Part shown: positions 11,495 to 20,915 of the stretch, piece after piece | Position numbering within the stretch: position 1 is the stretch's first letter | Layout of the letters: every line of letters begins with the position of its first letter | Assembly (NCBI GenBank): GCA_013350335.1 | Contig: CM023540.1 | Span: 58,814,962 to 58,878,961 of the forward strand | DNA length: 64,000 nt | From: Chimonanthus salicifolius | Taxonomy: Eukaryota > Streptophyta > Magnoliopsida > Laurales > Calycanthaceae | Direction: 5' to 3' | Translations under genes and position numbers: made by a program | The notes under the pieces: generated by a model | The model's database searches: none | Told to the model about the DNA's origin: nothing | The model's input: the letters and a program-made list of their open reading frames with translations, nothing else

Positions 11495-11512
11495 TCCCCA
11501 ACAACGGCACCA
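11495..11512 (-). other. Primer-binding site, tRNA-Asp type
   Basis: On the minus strand, six bases inside the 5' LTR, the sequence TGGTGCCGTTGTTGGGGA appears. From family knowledge, Athila/Tat elements prime from the 3' end of tRNA-Asp (TGGCGCCGTTGCCGGGGA); three transitions separate the two. The site is close enough for the call but has decayed with the element. Confidence 0.8.
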
Positions 11513-11518
11513 AAAACT

Positions 11519-12910
11519 TGGTGTGTACAAAATTTTACTTTAACTCGCAAGCGCACTAATCTATTGAAGTACTAATTAAAAGTCATTAATTAAATCTTAA
11601 TCTAGTTAAACCAAAGAGTGATGCCAGTTGGTGATAATGATCAAATTACATTACTCTTGCAAAATGTAAATGAAATAAATAAAGACAAAACTTAAACAAC
11701 ATAAATAAAAACAGAATTTAATAGGTCGTGAGAAATTACTAAGGTTTGGGATTCCACCATCATTAAATCTATAATTTTCTAATTATCTATTTATTAATTC
11801 CCATTTTTAGAGTAACAATCTAGAACTCAATCTACTGTTTTCTCAAGGTTTGATCATGTAATCTCATAAATATAATTTTCAAATGTAGATTTTCCTTCGC
11901 TTAAATGTATAAAATTCTAAGCATCTAATGTATCCAATTTTAATTTAAACGACAATGGATCAAAGAAATAATTCTAAGTATCCAATGTATCTAAATAAAT
12001 TGAAAAACAATAAATCAAAGAAAATTATATTTAGTATTTGAAATACCAAACCTTGATTAATCAAATATAATTATTAACAACAAAAAATACATGATATTAA
12101 TGGTGGAAATAATTTATATTTGATAATCAATTGAAGCGAAAATCATAAACACTAAACACATATTAATGGGAATTAATAAACACATAATTGAAAATTATTT
12201 CATTAACTAAGCTTCATCTTCAATCTTAGCACAAAAATTAGAAAGACATCATGACAAAATTACAACAAAAGAAAAGAAAAAGATGGAACCCATTTAAGCC
12301 GTCGGGATTTCTGAGCCTTGCTCACGCCTCAACATTCTCTATTTCTGTATGAAATATCCCTTTCAAAACTCAATCCTTAAAGTCCGTTACATAGTATTTT
12401 GAATTCACAAAAACCAAGAAATAAAATATAAAAAACAAATCAAATTTGGCCAAGAATTGGCCACGTTTGCTCCTTGTGTCAAAAGCCATTATCTTCATAC
12501 TGGTGTTTGGCTTTGAATAACCCATGCAGCTGTTTGTATTTCCAATGCATATCTTGAATTGGTGGAAAACAATCCCACCTTTACTTCTCATGCTTGATGA
12601 GTTGCATACCCATTTTCCTAGCAGCTTCACATTTATGATGGCCCACCCAACTACTTGTATGTTGGTAAAAAATCTAGCTTCATTCGGCTGATTCAATCCT
12701 TGGACTCTTTTTACTCAAACAACTATTGCACATTGGATGGGGTCCCACAACCTGGTGATTCATCTTATAGGTGTTTCTTGTAGATTAATTAGAAAATGCA
12801 CTACACCAACCTGAAAACACAAAAATATACAAATTAGAAAAATTAAATAGCATTAGGTAGCAAGAATAATAATTTTAGGACTAACATATGTAGCATTTAT
12901 GTATTTATCA
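11519..12910 (-). repeat. 5' LTR of the Athila-like element
   Basis: Direct repeat of 2055-3502. The right boundary TTTATCA abuts the duplication ATGTC at 12911-12915. It lacks about 55 bp present in the other LTR at the CTATTGAAGTA position near 11570. Its TATA region near 12390 is altered (CATAGTATTT), so promoter activity is doubtful. Confidence 0.93.
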
Positions 12911-13094
12911 ATGTCCATCGGAAAAATTCAATGAAGGCTATGAATGCCACATATGAGAACACCTCAAAATCTGAGACAGATTCGGATGAGGAACCTCAAG
13001 TCATGGATGAAACACATAAGAACTTCATCGCTTCCATTGTTGAAAATGAGGAAGCACCCGTAATTGAAACAATGACGGATATTGAAAGTGATAG
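12911..13094 (+). pseudogene. Copia element 1 gag, acidic linker
   Basis: After the target duplication, the plus strand reads KAMNATYENTSKSETDSDEEPQVMDE and onward to IESDS. Next to a knuckle remnant this is the acidic Ser/Asp/Glu stretch that follows the gag zinc knuckle in SIRE-like copia elements. The frame runs into element B at 13095 and resumes with DEDDDLQSSF after 16349. The apparent end of the frame inside B is an artefact of the insertion. The Athila-like element also sits in this gene, so it has been hit at least twice. Confidence 0.75.
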
Positions 13095-13396
13095 TGTAAT
13101 AGCCCGAATTTTTTTTAAATCAATATATATTTGGCATTTATTTATTTTAATAATGGAAAAATGGGAATTTTGATGTCATGGATGTTAAATGGATCAAATT
13201 AGACAAAGGCCCAAGTATGGTCCAATGGACCATGGATTGGATGGGATCCATCTAAAGGGTCAATAATGGTAAAAGTGGGCACGATAACCATGTGGGACCC
13301 AATGGATCAAAATTGATTCAAACTTTAAAGTAAATAGTAGAAAATAATTTAATTGGGCCATGGGTCCAATGGTGACCCAATTAATTGGAATTAACC

Positions 13397-13397
<1 letters not shown>

Positions 13398-13428
<31 letters not shown>
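13398..13428. repeat. Poly-C tract, 31 bases
   Basis: An uninterrupted C run in the U3 of element B. Its exact length is likely to vary between individuals and between sequencing runs. Confidence 0.9.
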
Positions 13429-14282
13429 ACCCTAAGGTAATGATGGGATGATTCAGCTAGCATAACCAAGTGGGGCCCACCTCCATCTCATCAAGTGAGG
13501 TGGTGGGTTGGCTAAGGAATTGGTGGGGGCCGGCCACCATGGTTGACCTGGTCAACCATGGGTGGATTCATGAAGGAATTGAAGGGAATTAAATAGAAAT
13601 TAAATTATAAAATTAAAGGGGCTAAGTTAAATAATAAATTAAATAATTAAGTGAGTCAAGAGGGGAGTGAGTCACATAGGAATGGGGGTGAGCCAAGATG
13701 ATTTCCATCTCACTCACCAAAACCGTTGGAAGGGGTGGTGGTTCCACCTCATCCCAACCACCCCCACTAAGGGGACAATGGCCCTAAGATTGGGGGCATG
13801 CAAGGCCATACCCCCCTTCATGAGTGTTGATTGATGGAGTCAAGACCAAGAGTACATGGGAGATGGTCTCCCATCTCATTTTCTCTCATCTCTCTCTATC
13901 TCTCCATCTCTTCCAAAACCGTCCTCCCCTCTCTTCCAAAGGAAACACCAAAGAGAAAAGAAAAGAAAGAGACTTGAAAGGAAAGAAGAGAACCCAAGTT
14001 TGAGATATTTTCCCCATCCCCTCCTTCTCTCTTTCTCTCCCTCAAAATCTAACCCTACCATTAACCGAACCAAAACCTTGGTGACCTTACCTTGATCAAG
14101 CTCACCATTGGCCGAGTGTCAAGGAGGAAGAAGAGGAGAAAGGCTAATGAACAAGAGGAGCAAGAGACAACTGGGAGAACCACAGATTAGTAAGTATTTC
14201 CAAACAAGATGTTATGTTTTTCTCTAAGGAAACCATGAAGGAAAGGTGTGCAAAATGTGCAATGGAAAAGACGGACAAAATA

Positions 14283-14825
14283 GTCAGTCGACTGAACTAA
14301 TAATGGACGAATCAGAAACGAGTTTCTGGGAGTTTCGGCCGACTGAATAAGGGATTCAGTCGACTGAACTAATGGTGGCTGATAATAGAAAGAGTTTCTG
14401 GGAGTTTTAGCCGACTGAATCTGATGATTCAGTAGACTAAACACAAACGTCTCGAACAAGAAAAGGGTTCTGGAAGTTTCAGCTGACTGAATATACGATT
14501 CAGTCGACTGAATGGATGCTTGTTGAACACATAAATGGTTGGTTGGTAGTTCAGCCGACTGAATCTATGATTCAGCCGACTGAAAATAAACTGGCAGAAC
14601 AAACAGATAATCTGATACCAAGTCAGCCGACTGAATCTGTGATTCAGTCGACTGAAATGGGTACGAACCATGTTTCAGCCGACTGAATATGTATTTCAAT
14701 CGACTGAAACTGAACTGGCAAGACAAACAGACAATCTGTTTCAAAGTCAGCCGACTGAATCTGTGATTCAGTCGATTGAACTCTTGATTCAGTCGACTGA
14801 ACTCCTAATTCAGTCGACTGAATTG
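14283..14825. repeat. Array of GTCGAC-centred hairpins in element B
   Basis: About eight paired units. The left half is CAGCCGACTGAATC and the right half GATTCAGTCGACTGA, separated by about 3 bases, giving stems up to 15 bp; each half also contains the near-palindrome TTCAGTCGACTGAA. Units lie roughly 55-85 bp apart, with filler such as GTTTCTGGGAGTTT between the first ones. The last unit is extended by two extra half-sites. A decayed version sits in element J at 48750-49300. Confidence 0.9.
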
Positions 14826-15140
14826 AGATGTACAGTTTGGAGTATTTTCAGAGGTCACTGTTAATTCGGTAGTATAAATGGGGGTTATGTTTAAATTAAA
14901 GAGACGAATTTTAATGATCCTACGACATGATTGGTGAGTCACTAATAGACCTAAGTGTATGGATCAGTTATGGATTGAATTATGTATGTGTTTTAATCAA
15001 TGGAAAAAGAGGCTAAGTTAAGGGCTGATTTATGATAATCTTGTAACATGGTTAAAGAGCATTAATGAACCTAGGTTTATGATCAGTTAGAGACTTAATC
15101 ATGGATAAGATATAGACTAACTTGGAAAAATGTATAATAA

Positions 15141-15250
15141 GGTATCGAGACATCGCAAACGGTACGGGATCAGCGACCGGAATTATCGGACGAAAACAAA
15201 AAGGGACGTTATCGGTATTCGGTAGGATTCCTACCTTTTTGTAAGCCGTG
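15141..15250 (+). repeat. Conserved LTR block with GGTAGGATTCCTACC palindrome
   Basis: A block of about 100 bp starting near GGTATCGAGACATCGC and ending CTTTTTGTAAGCC, containing the palindrome GGTAGGATTCCTACC. It recurs in E (20991-21095), F (23830-23938), the inverted-end element (33762-33865), J (49397-49510), K (51838-51955), C (56286-56395), D (59948-60062) and I (63764-63885). It is the best family marker after the termini. Confidence 0.85.
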
Positions 15251-15379
15251 GATTATGTGTATGTGATGGTTTCCGTATTTTATTTTGGTAATTACATGAT
15301 TTATTATAACAGGGATTTTAAATGCTATGGATGGTATTTTATATACTATGGATTATATTCCTATCCTATGGATATGAAT

Positions 15380-15405
15380 TATATATATATATATATATAT
15401 ATATA
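15380..15405. repeat. (AT)n microsatellite
   Basis: About 13 AT dinucleotides inside element B, just upstream of the tandem-repeat slot. Confidence 0.9.
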
Positions 15406-15462
15406 TTACATAGCATAATGCACTTACATCTCATGCATGGCATGGGCGGGAAAATAAAGGAA

Positions 15463-15655
15463 CCGGAGTCCATGCTCCGTCGGGGCGACCGAGAACAGAC
15501 ATGGGGATAGCTTGATATGCTATAACCGGAGTCCATGCTCCGTCGGGGCGACCGAGAACAGACATGGGGATAGCCTGATAGGCTATAACCGGAGTCCATG
15601 CTCCGTTGGGGCGTCCTAGAAGCAAACATGGGGACACCTTGACGGGATTTTGCCG
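15463..15655. repeat. 63-bp tandem repeat, 3 copies, in element B
   Basis: CCGGAGTCCATGCTCCG recurs at 15463, 15526 and 15589, exactly 63 bp apart. Each unit has a small hairpin (GGAG/CTCC) and a purine-rich GAGAACAGACATGGGG segment. Frames running through it encode only the repeat. Confidence 0.92.
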
Positions 15656-16215
15656 TCAAGGGGGATGTGACATTTTATGATGATATAGATGATGGGTGGG
15701 ACACATGACATAGACACCCATGGCATAGCATTCATCATATGGTTTTATTATATTACTATCAGTATACTTGTTATCACTAATCCATGTGCTAGCCCTACCC
15801 GGAATCCTACTGGGCGCGTTGTGTAACGCCCTACTTCTACCCTAGCTGATGACGCAGGAGACGGAGGAAATGGTGGACGCGACGGAAGTCAAGCTTAGGA
15901 GCTTGGGAAAGCGGCTACTTTGTTTATCAAAGTTTTATTTTGGAAAAGTTGTAACTTAAGTAGCTTAGCTTGTCGAATTGTAATAATTTTGGATTTCTTG
16001 CTATGGTCTGGATTATACTCTGTACGTTATCATTTTGAGACATAATTATGAACATTGGGGTATCTTAGTAGTATAATGATGTATCTTCCCTTCTATCTAA
16101 AACTGGTAGGATAGTATCTATTATAATGTTCCGCATGTAATTATATTCCGCGAGCTTACTTCCTACACGTGAACCGTACTCGTGGACTTCATTCCGCGCA
16201 AGCGTGGGGATGGCT

Positions 16216-16251
16216 AGTTAAGGGCCGGGCTTTAGAAGCTCGGACTTAACT
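16216..16251 (+). other. U5 hairpin of element B
   Basis: Outer arms AGTTAAG/CTTAACT and inner arms CCGGGCTT/AAGCTCGG close on a TAG loop, with one wobble pair. It lies about 90 bp from the LTR end and is followed by a CGTCGTGACG box. Homologous hairpins in J, K, C, D and the inverted-end element change sequence but keep pairing. Confidence 0.8.
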
Positions 16252-16348
16252 CACGTCGTGACGTCCGCGCCCGTTGTCACTTTTATTTTTTATTTTTTAA
16301 AAAAATAGACTCTGATTTCGGTGAAAATGGGGCAGGCGTTACAGATAG

Positions 16349-17190
16349 TGATGAAGATGATGATCTTCAATCCTCTTTCAATGCCTTGTACTTGGAGAGT
16401 GGACAATTGACTAAGAGCTAGATAATACTAAACTTGAAAAAAAAAATTATCAAGCCAATTAAAAGATGGAAAAGATGAAAACACACTCCTCACCTCTCAT
16501 CTTAAAGTGGATGTGAGGAAGCTCACTCATGAATTAATGGAACTTAAAAGGCATAAAGAAAAGTTCCAAGATAAATTTACCCAAGGAGAAGAAAGATTGT
16601 TAAAGACGAGTAAAAAGTTTGGTGATAGATCGGGTCTTGGTTCCTCATTGAAACCAATGGATCTATTGTCCAAAGGGTGTTTGTTAAGGGTAATGTGCCT
16701 AAGATGCCCAAGAGAAAATTCTTTTATTGTCACAAGGTTGGACGCTAGAAGCATGAGTGTAATCTTAGAAAGTGGCACATGGAAAATGAAACCCTTAACC
16801 ACATCCCAAATGTTAAGGCTAAAAGACACCCACCAAACCTCAATGAAAAACCTAAAATGCATCCACCAAGGCCTAATGTTAGGAGACCCCCAAGGATGTG
16901 GACCCAAGGCAAGACTCCTTGTTAAGACATGACCAAGTCTTGAAAGACTTGAGGTGTCCTATGTTTGGATTCTCAAGGTATGCCCAAAGGAGTGTGTATG
17001 AGAGACCAAACTCAACCATTTGGGTACCTAGGAGATAGACCACCATCTAATCATGTTTTGTTTTGGGCTATGATTCACTTTCATATTTTAAGCCATTGCA
17101 AATTGAACTCTAGTGGCAAATGAGTTTAAGTAGCCCAAGTACAATGACATGTGATAAGGAATTTGGTAAGTACAAGCTCAGATTATGCTC
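16349..17190 (+). pseudogene. Copia element 1 gag C-terminal part and protease start
   Basis: Resumes after element B with DEDDDLQSSFNALYLESGQL, matching the ALYLESMELTKK region of copia element 2. A charged, probably coiled-coil stretch follows (RKLTHELMELKRHKEKFQ, 16507-16620), then in another frame a degraded second zinc knuckle (YCHKVGR, stop, KHEC) and a Pro/Arg-rich tail ending TIWVPR near 17030. Decayed residues at about 17125-17175 resemble the copia protease start. Reverse transcriptase and integrase are absent. Frames change at least twice, so this is debris. Confidence 0.65.
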
Positions 17191-18672
17191 TTCCTGGCTA
17201 TAGAATTAATCTTTCTTGGAAAACATCTTTGAAAATTATATTTTCAAGAGGAATATTTTTGTTCATTATGTTTAACATGGTATAGTATTTGCATATTTGA
17301 GTATGTGTATGGTTTGTTGCCTTGATCTTGCATTGATTTGATCAAATGAGCTTAGATTTGACACATAATTTTCAATTTGATCAATTGCAAGTTGTTTTTG
17401 TGGTATATGTTTTGCTTATCATGATGAATATGATTTGTGTATACCATATTTTCTGTTAAAAATCAAATGGGGATTTTGAAAAACAAAATCAAAGTTTAGG
17501 GAGAAAAACCAGTCTCTAGTATGGAGACTAATCACCAAGTGGCGATGTGTCGAGTGAATTTTAGTAGTGGACTTAGGAAGAAAATTCAGCTTTGTGTCTT
17601 GGTGACCGATCGCCAACAGATGAAGGATCAGTGATGCGACCGTTCGCCTGGACGACTAATCGTCCGTGTCAGGGGAAAGTCTTTAAGTTAAATTCCTATG
17701 CGATTGGAGGTTCTTATTTCCCTCCTCCTACGCGAGTCTTCTCTTCCTTTCTCTATGAAAATCGCTAAAGGGTCGTGCCCTAGCTCTCCAGATTCGATTG
17801 TATGAGCGACCAATCATCTACTCTCTCCGGCAAAAAGCTTTGTCTCCCAGTCTTGTGCTCACCCCTCACTGATTTCAATGGTTTCTCAGCTAGGGTAAGA
17901 CTCTGAAAATCCTTTCCATTTCAATTTCTGCAAATTTGTGTGGGAAAAATCAACACCAAATGCCAGGGAAGAATCTACCCCTCACACCAGATCCCCATGT
18001 CCTCCTCCTCCTCTAGCCGACATAGCTTAGACTAGTGTTTCATGTTGTCTTTATATTTTGAAAAACTATACTTTTTGGCATGTAATTATGTATATTTTTG
18101 GTTCAAACCTTGATGCATGGAATGGTATCCTCCTTATCAATACAATGGTTTGGTTTATGTGCCATGATCTTTCTCTCCTTGATATGTGATGCCATGGTTA
18201 TTACTTGTTGTTGTTCATGTGTATTAAATGGTTTGTTTTCAATATGAATGGCATGGATGTTTGGCTATGGAGTTTGGGGAAGCACAAAATATGTGCTTGT
18301 TTAGCCTTTGTCAATTATTGACAAAATGAGGGAGAAATTAGTAGAAGCTAATGGAGAGATTGCAAGCTTGACTTAGCTTGGTGTATGTGGGAGAAACATT
18401 GAAATGCTTGTAAGAAGCATTGGAGTTTGTTAAAATGGAGAAATTGCAAGATTGGAATAACTTGGAGTATGGGGGAGTTGCATTGAAATACATGTGTTGA
18501 ATTAGAGTTTGGGACTTCAAACTCAAGAATGATTGGGGGAGAAAAATTTGAAACCTATGTAGCTTGGAAAGCTTGGTAATAATCTTGAGCTATGTGAATT
18601 AGTTTTTGTGTTTAGGAAATCATGAAGTATGGGGGAGTTTATATGTGTAGTCTATGGATACATGCTTTATGT
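17191..18672 (+). other. Copia element 1, noncoding remainder and 3' region
   Basis: No coding similarity seen between 17191 and 18300. From about 18300 the plus strand has ATTGACAAAATGAGGGAGAAATTAG-like text and phrases such as GTTTGGGACTTCAAACTC. The 3' noncoding region of copia element 2 (44560-44810, minus) has the same phrases, so this is the 3' region of a copia element with most of pol deleted. It stops where element E begins. Confidence 0.5.
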
Positions 18673-19039
18673 ATGGACCTTAGATGGGTAAGGTGTTGGG
18701 TCAATGGCCCAATTAAGACCCAATAGTTATGGAAAAAATGTTCAATTTAAAGTAAATGGGTAAGATGCATTTAGTTGGGTCAAGGTTGCTATTTGGGTCA
18801 AAATGCCCAATTGGGACCCAATAGGTCATGGTTGACTTGTTGACCACCAAGTGAGTTCATGCCTAACTTAATTGGGGCTGAATTAAATGGGAATGCAATC
18901 AAGTGATTGAGTTGATTTTAAGATGATGAGTTAAGTGAGTTGAATACATTTGAATTAAATTATATGAGTTAGGCGAGTTGGATGAAAGGGTTTTTGGGGT
19001 TACAAAATTCAAAACCTAAGGGTACACGTTGGAATGAGA

Positions 19040-19395
19040 GTTTCATCTCATGGATGAAACCCCCACTTGAATCATTAATGCAGAGGTGAGGGGTTTTGGT
19101 TATTTCAAATTCAAACAAAGGGTATACGTTTGGAGAGGGGGGGGGGGGGGGGGGGGGTAGTTTCATCTCATGGATGAAACCCCCAAGATGGAACATCAAT
19201 GGAAGGTGGACCGTTTGGTGCGGGGTTACACAAACCAACTCAAGACAAGACCTTTGGGCACATGGGAGTTTCACCCCATGGATGAAACCCCCCAATGGTC
19301 ATTAATGAGAGAGGACGGTTTTGGAGTGGTTACCCAACTCAAACAAGGCTACACCGTTGGAGCCTTGGGAGTTTCATCTCATGGATGAAACCCCC
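19040..19395. repeat. About 110-bp repeats with GTTTCATC/GATGAAAC hairpins
   Basis: Four imperfect units each contain GTTTCATC, a TCATG-type loop and GATGAAAC followed by CCCCCA, near 19048, 19159, 19267 and 19370. Filler is a variant of GGTTAC...CAAACTCAAACAAGG...ACACCGTTGG. A 21-base poly-G tract (19137-19157) interrupts the second unit. Confidence 0.8.
19137..19157. repeat. Poly-G tract, 21 bases
   Basis: Uninterrupted G run in element E; a second run of 18 G lies at 20693-20710 just before a hairpin of the same element. Confidence 0.9.
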
Positions 19396-19752
19396 AAGTG
19401 GAGTATTAAGGAGGGAGGTTAAGGAAAATGGGAGTTACACAAAGGGCTTCACCAAAGCCATCACCCTTGGGCAACCACATCATTGGAACAAAACAAATTT
19501 GATACTCATCTCATTCTCTCCCTCTCCCTCTTGGCTGTTTTTCTCTCCTTCAAACCATCTCTTGGCCGACCACTCCTCAAGACAAAAAACTTAGAAAAGT
19601 TTTTTATCTAAAGCTATCACTCAAGGCCGATCTCTCTCTCTCTGTCTCTCAAGTCTCACTCTCGGCCACAGAAGTAAGAAGAAAGGTGGAAGAGGCTAAA
19701 GAAAGAAAGGATTGAAAGAACAAGTCGGAGCGAAGGAAAACCAGAGGAGTCG

Positions 19753-19768
19753 CGGAAACGGTAAGTGC
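19753..19768 (+). promoter_or_regulatory. Putative 5' splice site in element E
   Basis: GGAAACG|GTAAGT fits the plant donor consensus and follows the pyrimidine-rich segment. Homologous positions in C (57363-57368), D (61112-61117), H (62303-62308) and K (53465-53470), all minus, keep GTAAGT, GTACGT or GTGAGT after a conserved GGAGGAGTCG-like exon end. Confidence 0.55.
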
Positions 19769-19868
19769 TCAATAAGATTTCATAAATAAGAAATTAAAAA
19801 AAAAAGGATCAAAGACAATGGCCGAACCCTTAATTTTACAATGGCAAAGGACTCAATGATGAACCATA

Positions 19869-20915
19869 GGGTTCGGCCATGTTGTATGGCCGAACCCCAT
19901 GGAAGGTCATTGGTTATTTTTATGGGTTTTTGAAGGATGAAAACCATGGAAGGTTATGAAGTGTTTTAAAAAGGGTTTAAAATGGATGTATTTTTAAGGA
20001 CATTAGCTATGTTTAAATGGATTGAAAATATGGAAATCATAGATGTATGTTTAGGATTTCGAGAGGTTTAAAAAAAGGTTCAAAAGAATGTTTGTATGGG
20101 AATTCCATCAAAGGATTATAATCTTGGATTAATGATTTTTAAAGAGAAGATTATGAACCATAGGGTTCGGCCACGGTGTATGGCCGAACCCCATGGAAGA
20201 TGGTTAATAATTTAGAAAGGTTTTAATGATGGACTTTTGGATAAAAAGAATGAACCTAAATGTATGGTTAAACCCCATGGAGGAACCTTGATTTATGGAT
20301 TCAAGGATGGTAATTGATATAATGGAGAAATTGGAATTTAGACATCATGGTTTAGGCCATGTGTATGGCCGAACCCCATGAAACAATTTTATAGATATTA
20401 TGTTTATGAATAGCTTAAATGAATTAATTGGAGGATGCAAATATATGCTTATGGATTATGTTATTGGATTATGGGTTTTTATTTATGTTGATGGATTAGT
20501 TAGTCATAAACATATGCTGTTGGACCTAGAAATAAGGAGATGAAAGATCATGGGTTCGGCCATGATGTATGGCCGAACCCCATGAGGTGGGTTTGTGGAT
20601 CAAAACATGGACTTACGCATGTGTTAATGAATGAAAGGTTTGGTTATGGATTTGTACAAATGGCAAGGATGTAAATAAGTAAAAATAATGTTGGGGGGGG
20701 GGGGGGGGGGTGTTTCGGCCATAGTGTACTGCCGAACCTCATGGGGAATGTTTGGTGAACTTAAGGTTGATGTATGTTAGATGATTAATTTGTTTATGAT
20801 TAGATTAATGAATAAAAGGGGTATGATCTTAGACTCAAGTTAAAAGATCAAAGGACTCAAAGAGGGACTAAAGACCAAGTGGGTGAGGTTCGGCCATGTT
20901 GTATGGCCGAACCCC
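19869..20915. repeat. GGGTTCGGCCAT hairpin array in element E
   Basis: Six inverted repeats with arms GGGTTCGGCCAT and ATGGCCGAACCC and a 4-5-base spacer, at about 19869, 20163, 20350 (left arm decayed), 20552, 20712 (decayed) and 20886. Spacing is irregular, about 150-300 bp. The hairpins are far better conserved than the AT-rich filler. Confidence 0.92.

Larger units (their letters stand above)
2055..12910 (-). mobile_element. Athila-like Ty3/gypsy retrotransposon, full length, decayed
   Basis: Two direct LTRs (2055-3502 and 11519-12910) bound an internal region with gag, protease, reverse transcriptase, RNase H and integrase in that order on the minus strand. A 5-bp duplication ATGTC flanks it (2050-2054 and 12911-12915), so both ends are intact. 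The primer site resembles tRNA-Asp, as in Athila/Tat elements, and the gag and integrase C-terminal motifs are Athila-type. About 1.6 kb of noncoding DNA separates integrase from the 3' LTR. Every coding module carries at least one stop or frameshift, so it cannot be autonomous. It is inserted in the gag of copia element 1. Confidence 0.93.
13095..16343 (+). mobile_element. Solo-LTR-like element B, complete
   Basis: Begins TGTAATAGCCCG and ends GGGGCAGGCGTTACA, with a perfect 5-bp duplication GATAG at 13090-13094 and 16344-16348. Removing it restores continuity of the copia gag, so both boundaries are firm. The 3.25 kb holds no PBS, PPT or coding frame. Modules in order: U3 palindromes (13481-13565), pyrimidine-rich start region (about 13870-14050), donor-like TAGTAAGTATTT (near 14190), hairpin array (14283-14825), palindrome block (15141-15250), 63-bp tandem repeat (15463-15655), acceptor-like GACGCAG (ends 15857), hairpin (15889-15907), covarying U5 hairpin (16216-16251). 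Best read as a solo LTR of a chromovirus-like element. Confidence 0.88.

Noticed and set aside
14283..14825. CRISPR-like array of palindromic repeats
   Set aside because: Plant DNA, imperfect units, similar spacers, no cas genes; it is a hairpin array inside an LTR.
15366..15659. Frame of 97 codons with SRSPRRSMDSG-type repeats
   Set aside because: Product of the 63-bp tandem repeat and an (AT)n run in an LTR.
16507..16932. Possible host gene of 141 codons
   Set aside because: It joins copia gag text on both sides, includes a gag coiled-coil segment and shares phrases with copia element 2.
17700..18050. Possible 5' part of a host gene, with a pyrimidine-rich stretch and ATGGTTTCTCAG followed by GTAAG
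   Set aside because: No frame continues; position between copia gag and copia 3' region makes element debris more likely. Kept as uncertain noncoding sequence.
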